Source of the DNA: CAWDZK01 sp963726615
Lineage (GTDB): Bacteria; Actinomycetota; Actinomycetes; JACCUZ01
Reading direction: 5' to 3'
NCBI GenBank assembly: GCA_963726615.1
Contig: CAVSCX010000016.1
Coordinates: 124,001-188,000, forward strand
Length of the DNA: 64,000 nt
Below are positions 47,616 through 59,973 of the stretch, piece after piece (within the stretch, counting starts at the first letter, position 1; each line of letters begins with the position of its first letter). The notes beneath the pieces are model-generated. The model was not told where the DNA came from. It ran no database searches and saw only the letters and a program-made list of their open reading frames with translations. The translations under genes and the position numbers were made by a program.

Positions 47616-48733
47616 CCGGCCGGCCGCTGCTCGACCTTCACGCCCTGGGGAATCGGGAGACCGGCAACGAGTCGTGGGCCCGGTCGATCGCCGCGGCGCT
47701 GTTCGAGCTCGACGGTCCCCGGGCGTACGACGTGGCGCTGACCGACGCTGCCCCCGCCGAGGACCTGACGCTGCTCCCCTACCGCGAGCGGGTCCGGGTG
47801 TCCGGCAGCAGCGCCCGCCGACTTGCGGTGGACCTCCCTGCCGCCATGCGCCGACTGCGGACCCCGGTGGTGCTGGTGCAGTACACCGTGCCGCTCGCGC
47901 GCGTGCCGGCGGTCGTGATGGTGCACGACCTGTCCTTCGAGGACCCGCGCGCCACCGAGTGGCTGCCGCTCGCCACCCGGCTGCGCTACCGCGCGACGAT
48001 CCGCGCCTCGGTGCGCCGGGCGGCTCAGGTGCTGGCGGTGAGCGACTTCAGCAAGGCTGACCTGGTGCGGGTCTACGGGGTGGACCCCTCCCGGGTCACG
48101 GTGGTGCCGAACGCGGTGGACCCCCGGCTGGTCGAGCTGCTCGCGGCGACCCCGGAGGACCGGGGCGGCCCTCCGACAGTGCTGATGGTCGGCAACGTGC
48201 TGCCACGGAAGAATCTGCCGGTGGTGGCCCGGGCGGTGCGGCTCATGCGGGCCGGCGGGTCGGACGCGGTGCTGCGTGTCGTCGGGACCGTGCACCCCAC
48301 CGGCCGGGCCGACGCCGCGCACGCTCGTGGGCTGCTGGGGGAGGCCCTCTCGTGGACGGGGTACGTCCCCCGCGAACAGCTGGCCCGCGAGCTGCGCTCG
48401 GCGCACGTGCTGGCGTTCCCCTCACTGTTCGAGGGCTTCGGCATCCCCGTGCTCGAGGCGATGGCGGCGGGTCTTCCCGTCGTGGTGTCGGACCGCACGT
48501 CCTTGCCCGAGGTGGTGGGGGCCGCCGGCCTCGTCGTTCCGGCCGACGACCCCCAGGCATGGGCGGACGCACTGGAGCTCGTGGCCGTGGGCGGTGGGGC
48601 AGCCGATCTCCGGGCGCGTGGACTGGTGCGGGCCCAGGAGTTCAGCTGGGGGCGTTCAGCTGTCGTCGTCCGCGACGTGCTGGCCCGGGTGGCCGGTGGC
48701 TCGGCGGGCGAGCGGCAGCGGCGACTCGCGTAA
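47612..48733 (+). CDS. Glycosyltransferase family 4
   Basis: A 373-residue GT4 enzyme: VVMVHDLSFEDPRATEWLPL, VSDFSKADLVRVYGVDPSRV, VGNVLPRKNLPVVARAVRLM and the E-x7-E motif SLFEGFGIPVLEAMAAGLPV. GTG 47612 overlaps the previous gene by 4 bases, so three glycosyltransferases are translationally coupled. This is the last intact gene before the frameshift-rich stretch. Confidence 0.92.
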   Translation: MTGRPLLDLHALGNRETGNESWARSIAAALFELDGPRAYDVALTDAAPAEDLTLLPYRERVRVSGSSARRLAVDLPAAMRRLRTPVVLVQYTVPLARVPAVVMVHDLSFEDPRATEWLPLATRLRYRATIRASVRRAAQVLAVSDFSKADLVRVYGVDPSRVTVVPNAVDPRLVELLAATPEDRGGPPTVLMVGNVLPRKNLPVVARAVRLMRAGGSDAVLRVVGTVHPTGRADAAHARGLLGEALSWTGYVPREQLARELRSAHVLAFPSLFEGFGIPVLEAMAAGLPVVVSDRTSLPEVVGAAGLVVPADDPQAWADALELVAVGGGAADLRARGLVRAQEFSWGRSAVVVRDVLARVAGGSAGERQRRLA

Positions 48734-48745
48734 GGTTTCGCCCCG

Positions 48746-49602
48746 ATGACATCTCAGGTGGCGACCGGTCTTCCGGCCTGGCGAAGCGTTCTCGGGAGCA
48801 CACTCCTCGGTGCTCTGGTCCGGCAGCGCAGCCTTCTGTGGGCCTTCGCCCAGCGTGACTTCCGGACTCGGTACCGCACCAGCGCCATCGGCTGGACCTG
48901 GTCGCTGATCCAGCCGCTGGCCAACCTCGCGGTTTTCGGCGTCGTCTTCTCCGTCGTGTTCAAGGCGCCGGCGCCGGGTCTGGGCAACGGGCAGGGCAGC
49001 AGCTACGTGCTGTACCTGTTCACCGGGCTGGTGGCCTGGAGCATGTTCATCAGCCTGATCAACCTCAGCATCTCCTCGCTGCGCGACAGCGGTGCCCTGC
49101 TCCGGAAGGTCGCCTTCCCGGCGTGGGCGCCGGTGCTCGGGGCCGTACTGGTCCAGCTGATCCAGGTCCTCTCGAGGGCAGCGTGCTCCTCGTCTGGTTC
49201 ATGGTCGTCGGCAACGTCGGTCTGGCCTGGCTGTACGCCCCGTTCATCCTGCTCGGGCTCGCGCTGTTCGCCACCGGGCTGGGGCTCATGCTGTCCACCT
49301 CCAACGCGCGATACGGGGACGTGCAGTACATCGTGGCGGTGGCCCTGAGCGCGCTGTACTTCCTCACGCCGGTCCTCTACCCGGTCGACCCGACGATCCC
49401 GGAGGACAAGGGCTGGCTGCGGGCGTTCGTGACCTACCAGCCGGTGTCCTGGTACGTCCGGAGCCTGCACGACTCTCTGTACTCCCTGTCGGGGCCAGGT
49501 GTGCTACGCACGGCTGCGCTGCTGTTGTTCGGTGCCGTCATCTTCGCGCTCGGTCTCTGGGTCTTCGACCGCACCACCGAGGACGTCGGGGAGCTGCTGT
49601 GA
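48746..49602 (+). pseudogene. wzm: Polysaccharide ABC transporter permease (Wzm type), one frameshift
   Basis: An ABC-2 type permease exporting a lipid-linked glycan. The first frame runs from ATG 48746 with DFRTRYRTSAIGWTWSLIQP and several membrane helices to about 49175 (LGAVLVQLIQVL). The frame then changes and continues from VLLVWFMVVGNVGLAW to WVFDRTTEDVGELL, with stop at 49602. Adding one C near 49177 (CCTCTCGAGG to CCTCCTCGAGG) joins the halves as VLLEGSVLLVW. About 285 residues if repaired. Probably a sequencing error. Confidence 0.88.
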
Positions 49603-50817
49603 CCGGGGGTGGTACGCCGCCGCCCGCCGTCGAGGGCACCGGCATCGGCAAGCGCTACCGCCGGATGCGGGACCGGCGGACTACGCTGAAGGAGCTCATC
49701 GTGCGCGGCCGCGCCAAACAGGCCGACGACTTCTGGGCCCTCCGCGACGTCTCGCTCGACCATCCCCAAGGGCTCGGTCTTCGGCGTCATCGGGCACAAC
49801 GGGTCCGGCAAGTCGACCCTGCTCAAGGTGATGGCCGGCATCTACGCGGCCCAGCGAGGGGTCTGTCCGCGTGGACGGTCGGCTCGCGGCGCTGATCGAG
49901 CTCGGCGCCGGCTTCCACCCCGACCTGACCGGCCGCGACAACATCCGTCTCAACGGCTCGATCCTCGGGCTGAGCCGTCGCGAGATCGAGGAGGCGGCCG
50001 ACGAGATCATCGAGTTCAGCGGCCTCGGCGACTTCATCGACGAGCCGGTCAAGAACTACTCGAGCGGCATGTACGTCCGGCTCGGCTTCTCCATCGCGGT
50101 GCACATGCGGCCCGACGTGCTGCTGATCGACGAGGTCATCGCGGTCGGTGACGAGGACTTCCAGCGGAAGTGCTTCGACCACCTGCACAAGCTGCGCCGG
50201 TCGGGGCGGACGATCGTGATCGTCAGCCATTCGACCTCGCTGCTGTCCTCCCTCTGCGACAGGTTGCCTGGCTAGACCACGGCCGCCTCGCTGCCGTGGG
50301 CCCCGCGCAGCAGGTGATCGATGCGTACATCGACTCGGTTAACGCGGTGGACGCCGGCCGCGCCGGCTCGGATCGGTCGCACGCCGCCGGCCGGGCAGGC
50401 AGTGGAGCCATCAGACTCACCTCGGTGGAGCTGGTCGACGGGGCCGGAGAGGTGTCCTCGGCCGCAGTGTCGGGGCTGCCGCTGCGGGTCCGTCTGGCGT
50501 TCACCGCGCCCGAGCCGGTTCACGGCCCGGTCTTCTCCGTGTCGATCGTGCACGAGACCGGTCCGCTGGTTACGCAGGTGACCACCCGGTCGACGGGGAC
50601 GTCGTGGTCCACGGGCCTGGCGGCCGGGTCGACTACTTGCAGGACCAATGCTCGCTGGACCCCGGCAATTACCGTATTGACGTCGCGTGCTCGATCCGTC
50701 GGCACGCACCTGATCGACATCTGGCTCTCGGCGTTGGCCCTCGTGGTTCGTCCGGGGGCCGGTGTCGAAGCGGGACTGGTGAGCCTTCCGGACTCCTTCA
50801 ACGTCGCCCCCGCATAG
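49599..50817 (+). pseudogene. wzt: Polysaccharide ABC transporter ATP-binding protein (Wzt type), several frameshifts
   Basis: The nucleotide-binding partner of Wzm. Pieced together: GKRYRRMRDRRTTLKELIVR, then IGHNGSGKSTLLKVMAG (Walker A), IELGAGFHPDLTGRDNI, YSSGMYVRLGFSIAVHMRPD (ABC signature), LLIDEVIAVGDEDFQRKCF, and a C-terminal beta domain (LTSVELVDGAGEVSSAAV; YLQDQCSLDPGNYRID) that may bind glycan ends. Frame changes near 49765 (extra C), 49861 (extra G), 50263 (missing G), 50590 and 50690. GTG 49599 overlaps wzm by 4 bases. Confidence 0.85.
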
Positions 50818-50886
50818 ACCCGCGGCCCGGCGCGACCGCCGGCGGCCGGACCGGGGGCGAGCTCGGGGTGGTTCGCACGAGCCGAA

Positions 50887-52006
50887 GTGAGCCATGCCCA
50901 GAACGGCGAGGACGTGGGGTCTGGCGCACCTTGCGTGACGTGGACTCTCCGGTGTACGTGGAGGTCGGCTCCCACGACCCAAGCCAGATGTCGGTCACGG
51001 CCGCATTAAGCGGGCTCGGGTGGCACGGCTGCTCGTCGAAGCGGATCCCGAGATGGCCGAGCGGTTGCGGAGGCCCGTCCACGCGATTTGTCGTCGAGGC
51101 CGCGGCGTACGACCGCGGCGGTGTTCTGCGCATCCAACATCGCTGGAGAAGGTGGGTCAGGCGTTCGTTCGCCGGACGAACCGGCCGAAGGGTCGGGCGA
51201 CAATACGGTGACCGTCAGCGTGCCCGCCATCCGGCTGGACGACGCCCTCGAGATCGCCGGGCACCGCAAGATCCACTTCATGGCCGTGGACGTCGAGGGC
51301 GCAGAGGCCGCATGCTTCGCGGCTGCGACTTCGCCGCTGGCGGCCGTGGATCCTCTGCATCGAGGTAACGAGCCCGACTCGCGGACCCCGTCGTGGCGCG
51401 ACTGGGAGGCCGGCGTGCTCGCCGCCCGCTACCGGTTAGTCGCGTCGGACGGCCTGAACCGCTGGTACGTCGCGGACGAGCATGCTGAGCTCGCAGAGGT
51501 CCTTGCAGAGCCCTTCAACGTCCTCGACGAGGGCCTCGACGGCTGGCGCCGGGTCGCACTCGTGGGGCTCGAGCAGGACACGCGGCGGTCGTTGATCGCC
51601 GGGAGTCCCACTGCTGAGCTTCTGGCCTGGGAGCGGAAAACCGCGGCCGCCCGCGTTGCAGAGCGGGACCAGGCGCCGGGGGAGCGGGACCAGAGGGCGT
51701 GGAGTGGAAACTCCAGAGCGCACGGGAGAGCCTGGCGTTCGATCGTCGCCAGCCCGCCTAAGCGGTGAACGGCGCCGTTGCGCGGGGTTAAGTCTGGGCT
51801 GGCCGGCCGGGACCGGCGCGGTGCGGCGGTTGCGCTCCTTCTCGGTGGGGCGGGACGCCGCGCTGCAGAGCCGTCCGGTGCTGCGACAGCGGCTGCTGGC
51901 GGCGCGGTCCACCGCAGCCCGGCGCTTGCCGGGGCGGTCCGCTGGGCGCTGGCCGGTCGCCAGCGACCCTCCTCTGTTCTGCGCACCTGGTCGGGGCGGG
52001 GGATGA
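50887..52006 (+). pseudogene. FkbM family methyltransferase with helical tail, several frameshifts
   Basis: The start SHAQNGEDV at GTG 50887 and YVEVGSHDPSQMSVTAALSG, LLVEADPEMAERLRR, AIRLDDALEIAGHRKIHFMA and VDVEGAEAACFAA are FkbM SAM-methyltransferase motifs, found in at least three frames. A coiled-coil-like tail (AWERKTAAARVAERDQ) follows, and residues up to about 52006 look like a continuation (LRASLGW-like, then SVLRTWSGRG). FkbM enzymes O-methylate sugars; beside Wzm/Wzt it may methylate the exported glycan (inference). Confidence 0.7.
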
Positions 52007-52078
52007 CAAGGTCCAGCGACGACGCGAGACCGCTGTCGCTGCCCTCGAGCATGGTGTCCGCCTACGCCGGAGCGGCTC

Positions 52079-53841
52079 GTGAGGGTCGTCGTCGACCTGC
52101 AGGCGCTGGGCTCTCGGAGAGGCTGGCTCCGACAGGGCCGTTGTAGAGGTGCTCCAGGCGCTGGGGCGCTCCGCGGCCGGTCACGACTGGGTCGCGCTGC
52201 TCCCGGCGGTGGACGGCGCGGCGGACGCGCTTCGGTCACGCGACGACGTGCGCCGGAGCGCCCCGGAAGCGAACCAGGTCCGCTGCCCCCGCCCTCGGCC
52301 GGGCCGGACGAGGTTCGCCTGGTGGCGGCTCGCGAGGCGGTGCTCGCGGCCCGGTGTCCAAACGAATTCGGGGGTGCCGCCCCGGCGGTCGGGGTCGGAC
52401 GCGGACGCTGGGGCTGCGGGAAGTCCACGCTCACGCCGGTTCCCACCGGTGCTGTCATCGTCGGCGCCGGGCTGTCCGACGGATCGTCGTCGGGGGACCT
52501 GGCCGGGTCCCCGGAGGACCTCGAGCGCTGCGCACTTGTGCTGGAGGACCACGGCGACGCCGGGAAGACCGCGGCCGAGGCTCGGGGGGTGCCGGTCGCC
52601 GACCTCCCCAGGGTGCTGCTGGATGAAACCGTCCGCGCCGCGCCGCGGTTGTCGCTGGCGCTGGTCGCCCCCGGGCCGCCGACCCGCCGGGGGTCGCCGA
52701 CTTCGCCGAAACGCCATCGCCGGACCTCGGTGAGCTCTACGACATCACGGTGGTCTCCGACCACCCACCAGTCATCGGTGTTCTGCCACACCTCACTCGC
52801 GACGAGTTCCTGTCGACGTGGTGGCGATTCGACCGGGCGCTCGACCACCTCGGAAACAGCGTTCACCACAGCGCCGATCTCGCCATCCAAGGCAGCGTGC
52901 CCGGGCGTGCCGCCTTGCATGCAGCGCCGCGCCGTCCCGGGCCATCTGGGTCTGAGCTCGCCCGGGGGGACCCGGGGCCGGCATCGGACTCGACGCCCGC
53001 GGCGGAGGCCCCAGAGCCCCCGACCGGCCAGCTCGACCTGCTCGGCATCCGGATCTCGTCCTCGCCCCTGCCCTCTGCGTCCTCGTGAACCCCCGTGAGC
53101 ATGCCCTCGCGCTGCTGCGCTCCGACGGTCTCACCGCCCAAGTGAGCCGGGTTACCCGGCTCCCGGCGGCCACTTCGCTGTATCCTGGTTGTCCTGGAGT
53201 GCCCTCCCGGTCGGGACTCCGGACGGGTGCTCTCTTTTTTCGTCGCTCCGCCAACGCGTCGAGGGTGCGGACCTTCCTTTGGAGGCGGCGGCGAGGCTGA
53301 ATCGGGACCGCGGTGAGCCGCGGTCCGCGTGGGCTTTGTGGGCTGAATTCGTCGATGGCTCTGTTAGTCTGCTGGATCGCGCGGCTGGCCAAAGCCGACT
53401 CCACGTCCCCGTGACCATCACGGGGTTCGTCGACCAGGAACGGAGTGGGACGACTGGCTCGAGCGTGCCCCGTGCGCCGTCCAGCTCCCTGCCAGCAGTC
53501 GCACGGTGAGTCCTCGGAAGGGGTTGGCGAGCTGCTCGCTGCGGGACTAAAGGTCGTGTGCACGGACACGGGGTCGTTCGCCGAGCTGCCCGAGGGCGCG
53601 GCGCGTGACCACTTGCCGGGGTCAGCCCTGGGCGGCTGGCCGACGTGCTCTCCGGCGCCCTCGAACCGGCCGAGAGCGTCTGGGCTCACCGACGCGGCCC
53701 TGTCTTTCGTGCGGGACGAGTGCTCGCCGCAGGTCTGGGCCAACAGGGTCGCCGAGATGGTGGAGGCCGGCTATCGGAGCAGCCTCGGTGCCCACACCGG
53801 GCGGCGGCTTCGGCGGGATTGCCGCCATCGCAGCCGGATGA
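52079..53841 (+). pseudogene. Glycosyltransferase family 4, heavily frameshifted
   Basis: GTG 52079 starts MRVVVDLQALG, a common GT4 N-terminus, and GGAG lies 6 bases before it. Next comes EVLQALGRSAAGHDWVALLP in another frame, then GELYDITVVSDHPPVIGVLP near 52730 and, from about 53400, VTITGFVDQ, HGESSEGVGELLAAGLKVVC and TDTGSFAELPEG, the donor-binding end. The middle (52260-53190) cannot be read in one frame. More than five indels are needed to restore it, and it could be two proteins. Confidence 0.6.
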
Positions 53842-55046
53842 GGCGCTGCTCTCGCTTCCCCCGGTGCCCGGCTCCGGCGACACTCTCTGGCTCACCGACG
53901 TATCGGTCTATGCGAACACGCCGTTCTTCTCCGGGATCCAGCGGGTGACGTCACGGCTGCACCACGCAGTCAATCACTTCCCTACCCCGCGCTGCCGGGC
54001 TGCACCCGGTGCGCATCCCCGAGGTCCTGGTCGACCTCCCTGCACCCCGAGATCGGCCGGGACCCTGAGGCGGCGGCTGCCTGGGGCGCCGCTGCGCGAG
54101 GCCGATCAGGTTGCTCTGCCTCGACCTCAACGTCCGGGCTGGTCCGCCACCGCACCGACCTCCTGGCCGCCCGGGCCCGTGGCCTGCGGGTCGCCGTGGC
54201 CGTCTACGACCTGATGCCGGAGCTGCACCCGGAGTGGTTCCCGCGGGAGTCGGGGCCGGTGGGTTTCGGGCCTTGGGGGCGGTGCGTGCTCGACGTCGCC
54301 GACCTGGCCTCGCCGCCGCAACAGTCGGGCCGCCGCCCGCGACGGGACCGCTACTCCACTTGGCTGGCGGTCCTCGACCCGACCAGACTCCTTCGATCTC
54401 GCGGTTCTCCCGCTGGGGTCGGACCTGCCGCTGTGCTCGGCTGCAGGGGTGGCCCCGGCACGAAGCAGAGCGCGATCATTTTCTGGTTGTCGGGACGGTC
54501 GAGCCGCGCAAGGGTCACCTCTCAGGTGCTCGATGCCTTCGAGCGGCTGTGGAAGGACGGCTCGGACGTCCGGCTGACCGTAGCGGGCCGTCGCGGCTGG
54601 ACTCTGGTCCACGAGGTGGTCGAATGGATGGCTGGGGGGACCCAGGACGAGCGCCGCTTCGAGTGGCTGGAGAACGCGACCGACGCCGAGCTGGACGAGC
54701 TTTACGCGCAGTGCACGGCGGTGGTGATGGCTTCCGAGGGTGAGGGGTTCGGTCTGCCGATCGTGGAGGCGGCAACACGCGGTTGCCCGGTCGTCGTCCG
54801 TGACATCGCCGCTTGCGCGAGGTCGCGGGTGACCGCGCCCTATACTTTCGAGCCGACGCCGCCGACCTCGTCGACGTGCTCCGCGACGCTACGGGGAGGG
54901 CGGTGGCGGGGACGCTGCCAGCCCCGGCTCTTGACCTGTGGTGGTCGGTGCCCGACGTCGCGGCAGGGTCGTCCGACATCCTGGAATTGCCGGTCGGGCG
55001 TCGCCCGGTGGTCGCCGAGGCACGATGGAAGGTCGGGTCGGAGTGA
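53838..55046 (+). pseudogene. Second glycosyltransferase family 4, heavily frameshifted
   Basis: Begins around LWLTDVSVYANTPFFSGIQR (about 53880), then VAVYDLMPELHPEWFPRESG, FLVVGTVEPRKGHL, LDAFERLWKDGSDVRLTVAG, LYAQCTAVVMASEGEGFGLP and IVEAATRGCPVVVRDIAACR, ending in REVAGDRALYFRADAADLVD, with a stop at 55046. These are GT4 acceptor and donor domain motifs spread over three frames. It may be a separate gene or the second half of a two-domain protein with the preceding one. Confidence 0.65.
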
Positions 55047-55121
55047 GAGCGCGTCTCGGCTCGGCGGACCCCACGCCCGACCTGCGGACCGAGACGAAAG
55101 CAACAGGAAGAAGGACATGGC

Positions 55122-56107
<986 letters not shown>

Positions 56108-56108
56108 C

Positions 56109-57107
56109 GTGCCAACTGCGTTGGTGACCGGCATCGCCGGTCAGGATGGTGCCTACCTCACAAGGCAGCTCGTCGAGCGCGGCTACCGGGTGGTGGGGCT
56201 AGTGCAGACGGACGCCGCGCTAGACCCTGCCGTCGTTCCGTTCGTCCAAGCGGCCGAGCTGCGAGGTGGCGACATGCGCGACCTGGGCTCGCTCCGCTCG
56301 GTGGTTGCCGCCTCGCAGCCCGATGAGGTCTACAACCTGGCCGGCATCTCCTCGGTCTCGGCGTCGTGGCGGGACCCCTTGGCGGTAACCGATGTCAACG
56401 CTCTCGGTGTGCTCAGGCTCCTGACGGTGCTGGACGAGCACGCCAACGAGACCGGACGCCGACCGCGCCTCCTTCAGGCGTCCAGCGCCGAGATGTTCGG
56501 CGCCGAGCACGATGGGCCGTGCACAGAGGACTCGCCGCTCCGGCCCCGCAACCCGTATGCCGTGGCGAAGGCGTTTGCGCACGAGATGGTGGCGACCTTC
56601 CGCGAGGGGCGTGGCCTGTTCGCCAGCACGGCGATCCTGTTCAACCATGAGAGCCCGCTGCGCCCGACGGACTTCGTGTCGCGAAAGATCACGCAGGGCG
56701 TCGCCGCGATCTCGCTGGGCAGGGCCGACGAGCTCGTCCTCGGCGACCTGAGCATGCGGCGGGACTGGGGCTTCGCGGGCGACTACTCCCGGGCGATGTG
56801 GCTAGCGCTGCAGCAGGACCTGGCAGGCGACTACGTCGTCGCCACCGGACGGGTGCGTAGCGTGCAGGACTTTGTCGTCCGGGCGTTCGAGGTGGCCGGC
56901 ATCGCGGACTGGGAGCGCTACGTGAGGTCGTCGGCTGAGCTCGTCCGACCGACCGATGCCCCCGTTCTCGTCGGCGACGCCCAGAAGGCACGGCACGACC
57001 TCGGCTGGGAGCCGAACGTCACCTTCGACGCCATGGTCGAGGACATGGTGCGCCGTGACCTCGACGCTTTGGCGGCTGAGCCTCGGGCAGCGGACCAGCG
57101 TGCCTGA
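56109..57107 (+). CDS. GDP-mannose 4,6-dehydratase-like NAD-dependent epimerase/dehydratase
   Basis: An intact 332-residue paralogue of the preceding gmd: VTGIAGQDGAYLTRQLVERG, DEVYNLAGISSVSASWRDPL, QASSAEMFGAEHDG, NPYAVAKAFAHEMVATFREG (Tyr-Lys catalytic pair), ILFNHESPLRPTDFVSRKIT, SMRRDWGFAGDYSRAMWLAL, LGWEPNVTFDAMVEDMVRRD. Starts at GTG 56109, one base after the gmd stop. It may be a second dehydratase or a reductase/epimerase acting on the keto sugar; its motifs are closer to Gmd than to GDP-fucose synthase. Confidence 0.85.
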   Translation: MPTALVTGIAGQDGAYLTRQLVERGYRVVGLVQTDAALDPAVVPFVQAAELRGGDMRDLGSLRSVVAASQPDEVYNLAGISSVSASWRDPLAVTDVNALGVLRLLTVLDEHANETGRRPRLLQASSAEMFGAEHDGPCTEDSPLRPRNPYAVAKAFAHEMVATFREGRGLFASTAILFNHESPLRPTDFVSRKITQGVAAISLGRADELVLGDLSMRRDWGFAGDYSRAMWLALQQDLAGDYVVATGRVRSVQDFVVRAFEVAGIADWERYVRSSAELVRPTDAPVLVGDAQKARHDLGWEPNVTFDAMVEDMVRRDLDALAAEPRAADQRA

Positions 57108-57156
57108 CCTTCGTGGCCGCCCACCGCAGGGCCGACCCCGATCCGGAGGACCTGCC

Positions 57157-58816
57157 GTGACCGTGGCCGAGACGACACTGCTGGAGCCGTCACCGACGAG
57201 GTCCCGCGTCGCCCGACTGAGCCGGCGGCTGCGGCCTGTCCATGTGCTGGATGCGGTCGTCGTGCTGGTGTGCCTCTGGGCAACGCTGCGCGCGACGCAG
57301 GGCAAGTTCCTGTGGCTCGACACCAACTTCGACCTCCGGTACTACCACGCCTACAACGGCTGGTCGCTGTTCAGCGGCGGGCTGAACAACGACCTACACC
57401 CTGCAGGGGGTGGTAGCTATTACAGCCCCTACCTCGACGCCCTCACCTACTTCTCATACTCGATCGTGCCGGCGCGGCTGGGCTCGTCGCTGATCCTCGC
57501 GGTGCAGCTCTCCGGGGTGATCCCCCTCTACCTCATCGCCCGCAGGGTTATGCCGGAGTGGCGTCGATCCTTTGCGATCGGCACGGCCGTGCTGGCCATG
57601 GGCGGAGCGACGGTGACGTCCGAGTGGGGCACGACCTTCGGAGACCTGACGTCGGCTCCGACCGTCATCTGGGCGGTGGCTGTGCTGCTGAACCCGCAGC
57701 CGCGGCAGCGGCTCCGTCCAGTCCTCGCCGGCGTGCTGCTCGGGGCCGGGCTGGCGCTCAAGCTCACCAACGCTCCGTTCATCATCGCCGGGACGGCGCT
57801 CGCTCTCTACGTGCTCCTGCCGAAGGTCTTGCCATTCCTGCAGTACGCCCTGGCCGGCCTGGTGGGCTACTTCGTCGTCGCCGGTCCCTGGATGTGGGTC
57901 GTCGCTCGGGAGACGTCCAACCCGGTCTTCCCGTTGTACAACAACGTCTTCACGTCGCCCTACTACCCGGTGAGCGGAGCGTCGGACGGCCGGTTCGCCG
58001 CCTTCGGCATGGGGTTCGGCGAGAGCCTCATGTTGCCGTTCAAGTTCGTCGCTGCTCCGGCCTTCCTGACCGGGGAGCTCCCGTTCTCGGAGTGGCGGTG
58101 GGCGATCTGGGCCGTGTCGGTGGTGGTGCTCGCCGTACTGGTGCTGCTTCAGCTGCCGGGCTCCCCGCTGGCGAAGGCCTCGCTGCCCGACGCCTGGCGC
58201 GCAGGGGAGTCGTCGATGCGCGCCCTGATCGGCCTTAACCTGTTCGTTGTTGTGGCGTTCCTCGTGTGGGCCAACTTCCTCGGGCTCGCCCGCTACGGCT
58301 TGGCCATCGAGATCCTCGCCGTGCCGGCGATCGTGGGTCTCTTGTCGCGACTGACCACGCGCGACGTCGGGCTGGCCGCGATGGTGGGTTGCCTCGCGCT
58401 CGGCCTCGGGTGGAACACGCTCACCATGGACTGGGGACGCATCCCCATGCCGAGCGGGCGCGCCATCACACCCGGTTCGGTCACTGCACTGCAGGCGTAC
58501 GACACGATCGTTGTCGCCGACACCCAGCCGTTGTCGTACGTGCCGGCGGCGGTCGGTGGTCGGGTCGAGAACGACAACCGACCGGTGTGGCTGGGCAAAC
58601 CGTTCACCGAGCCGGACCGCCAGCGCGGCCTCGAGCGGCTACGACCGGGGCGCGTCGGCGTCCTCGTGCGGCTAGACTACGGAGACACGCTGGCCTTCGC
58701 CCAGGCAGCCGCCGAGTGGTACGGCTTGCCCGCGCCGCGTGCCTGCCGACCCGGTGTCCGTGCCGTTGGGCGACCCGATCGCGATCTGCCCCGTCGGCGG
58801 GGCTCCCCGGCCGTGA
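57157..58816 (+). pseudogene. Polytopic membrane protein (glycosyltransferase-like), frameshift near the C-terminus
   Basis: About 550 residues with ten or more membrane helices (VLDAVVVLVCLWATLRAT, LSGVIPLYLIARRVM, YALAGLVGYFVVAGPWMWVV, LIGLNLFVVVAFLVWANFL). The soluble loop after the first helix (GKFLWLDTNFDLRYYHAYNG) resembles the acidic loop of GT-C glycosyltransferases, but I cannot name a family. The frame is intact to about 58735; one missing base then shifts it, and the repaired end reads VPLGDPIAICPVGGAPRP with a stop at 58816. GTG 57157 has GGAGG upstream. Confidence 0.75.
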
Positions 58817-58829
58817 CCCGCCGGCGCTC

Positions 58830-59973
58830 TCAGCGCACCAGCACCCGCTGCACGACGTGGCGGAGCACCTCGGCCTGCGTCTCGCCCGAGAGGGCCGGGC
58901 GGGCAGCCCGGACATTCGCCCGCCACCCGTCCACCTCGGCCGGCGCGAGGCGGCCCAGAACGGCGCGGGTGCTATCCCGGTCGAAGCCGTCGGCGACCAG
59001 GCCGAGGTCGTGCCCCCGGACCAGCGCGGCCATGTCTGGCGACGGGCCGATGACCACGGCCAGCCCTGCCTGGACGAAGTCGAAGAACTTGTTGGGTAGC
59101 GCGTGCAGGTTGTTGAAGCTGGTCGGCTGCAGCGCGTACAGCCCGACGTCGTAGGACTCCATGGTCGGCACCACCTGGTCCATCGGCACCGGGTCGAGCA
59201 CGCGGACGTTGGTGGTGGCGGCCGCCGCTGCCTTGAGTCGGCCGAAATAGCCGCCGGTGCGCGGCGCAGGGACCAGGTAGAGGTCCAAGACCACCTCGTC
59301 GAGTCCGGCAGCTGCCTCGATCATGACCTCGATGCCCCGGTTGGGGTTCGCATTGCCTGAATGCACCACGCGAATCGCTCGCCCCGTAGGCCGATCGCTG
59401 TCGGAACTGAAATGCGCTGCGGGCCGGGGTTGGTGACCACTTGGGCGTCCACGCCGTAATCCTGCCGGTATCGTTCGGCCAGACCCTTGCTCACCGTGGT
59501 CACTGCGGTCGCTCTTGGGGCAGGTACGTCGCGCAGATCCAGCTGGCAAACCGCTGGAAGAGCAGCCGCCAGCGCCAGCTCTCCTCCATCTCCAGCGGTG
59601 CGTACTCGTGCAGATCCGCGACCACCGGCCGGCCGGCGGCCACCTCGAGCGCGACAGGCAGCGAGACGGCATCGTTGGACACCAGCACGTCGAACGGCAC
59701 GCGCCGATGAGTGCGGCCCGGGTCTCGCGGACTGCGGGCACCTGGTCGTACGCTGCCGCGTTGCGCCCCGTGAAGAGGGCCGCCACCCCGGCCGGCGACA
59801 TCGGCATGTGGTCTGCCTGCTCGGAGAGCTGCACATGCTGGGACAACCCCGTCCGGCGCGGTCCCGCGCCCGCAGGTCACTACCTCGTGGTGGCCTCGCA
59901 GGGCCTCGACATGCCGGCGCACCCGGGGGTCGCGGCCGATGTCGGTGAACGTCAGCAGCAGGACGCGGCTCAT
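58830..59973 (-). pseudogene. Glycosyltransferase family 4, frameshifted
   Basis: From ATG 59973: SRVLLLTFTDIGRDPRVRRH, VSNDAVSLPVALEVAAGRPV, LHEYAPLEMEESWRWRLLFQ, TVSKGLAERYRQDYGVDAQV, then in another frame RVVHSGNANPNRGIEVMIEA, YDVGLYALQPTSFNNLHALP, NKFFDFVQAGLAVVIGPSPD. The last is the donor-binding region, with KFFDFVQAGLAV in place of the classical motif. Three or more frame changes lie in 59380-59880. ATGA overlap with the preceding gene. Confidence 0.75.

Noticed and set aside
53196..53240. Intrinsic terminator: a hairpin followed by six T
   Set aside because: The hairpin pairs imperfectly, and the T run can be read inside a plausible glycosyltransferase frame (CSLFSSLRQR). With this region's sequence errors, a transcript end cannot be argued.
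52793..53743. 316-residue minus-strand open frame
   Set aside because: No domain, Arg/Pro/Ser-rich composition, and it lies opposite glycosyltransferase motifs on the plus strand.
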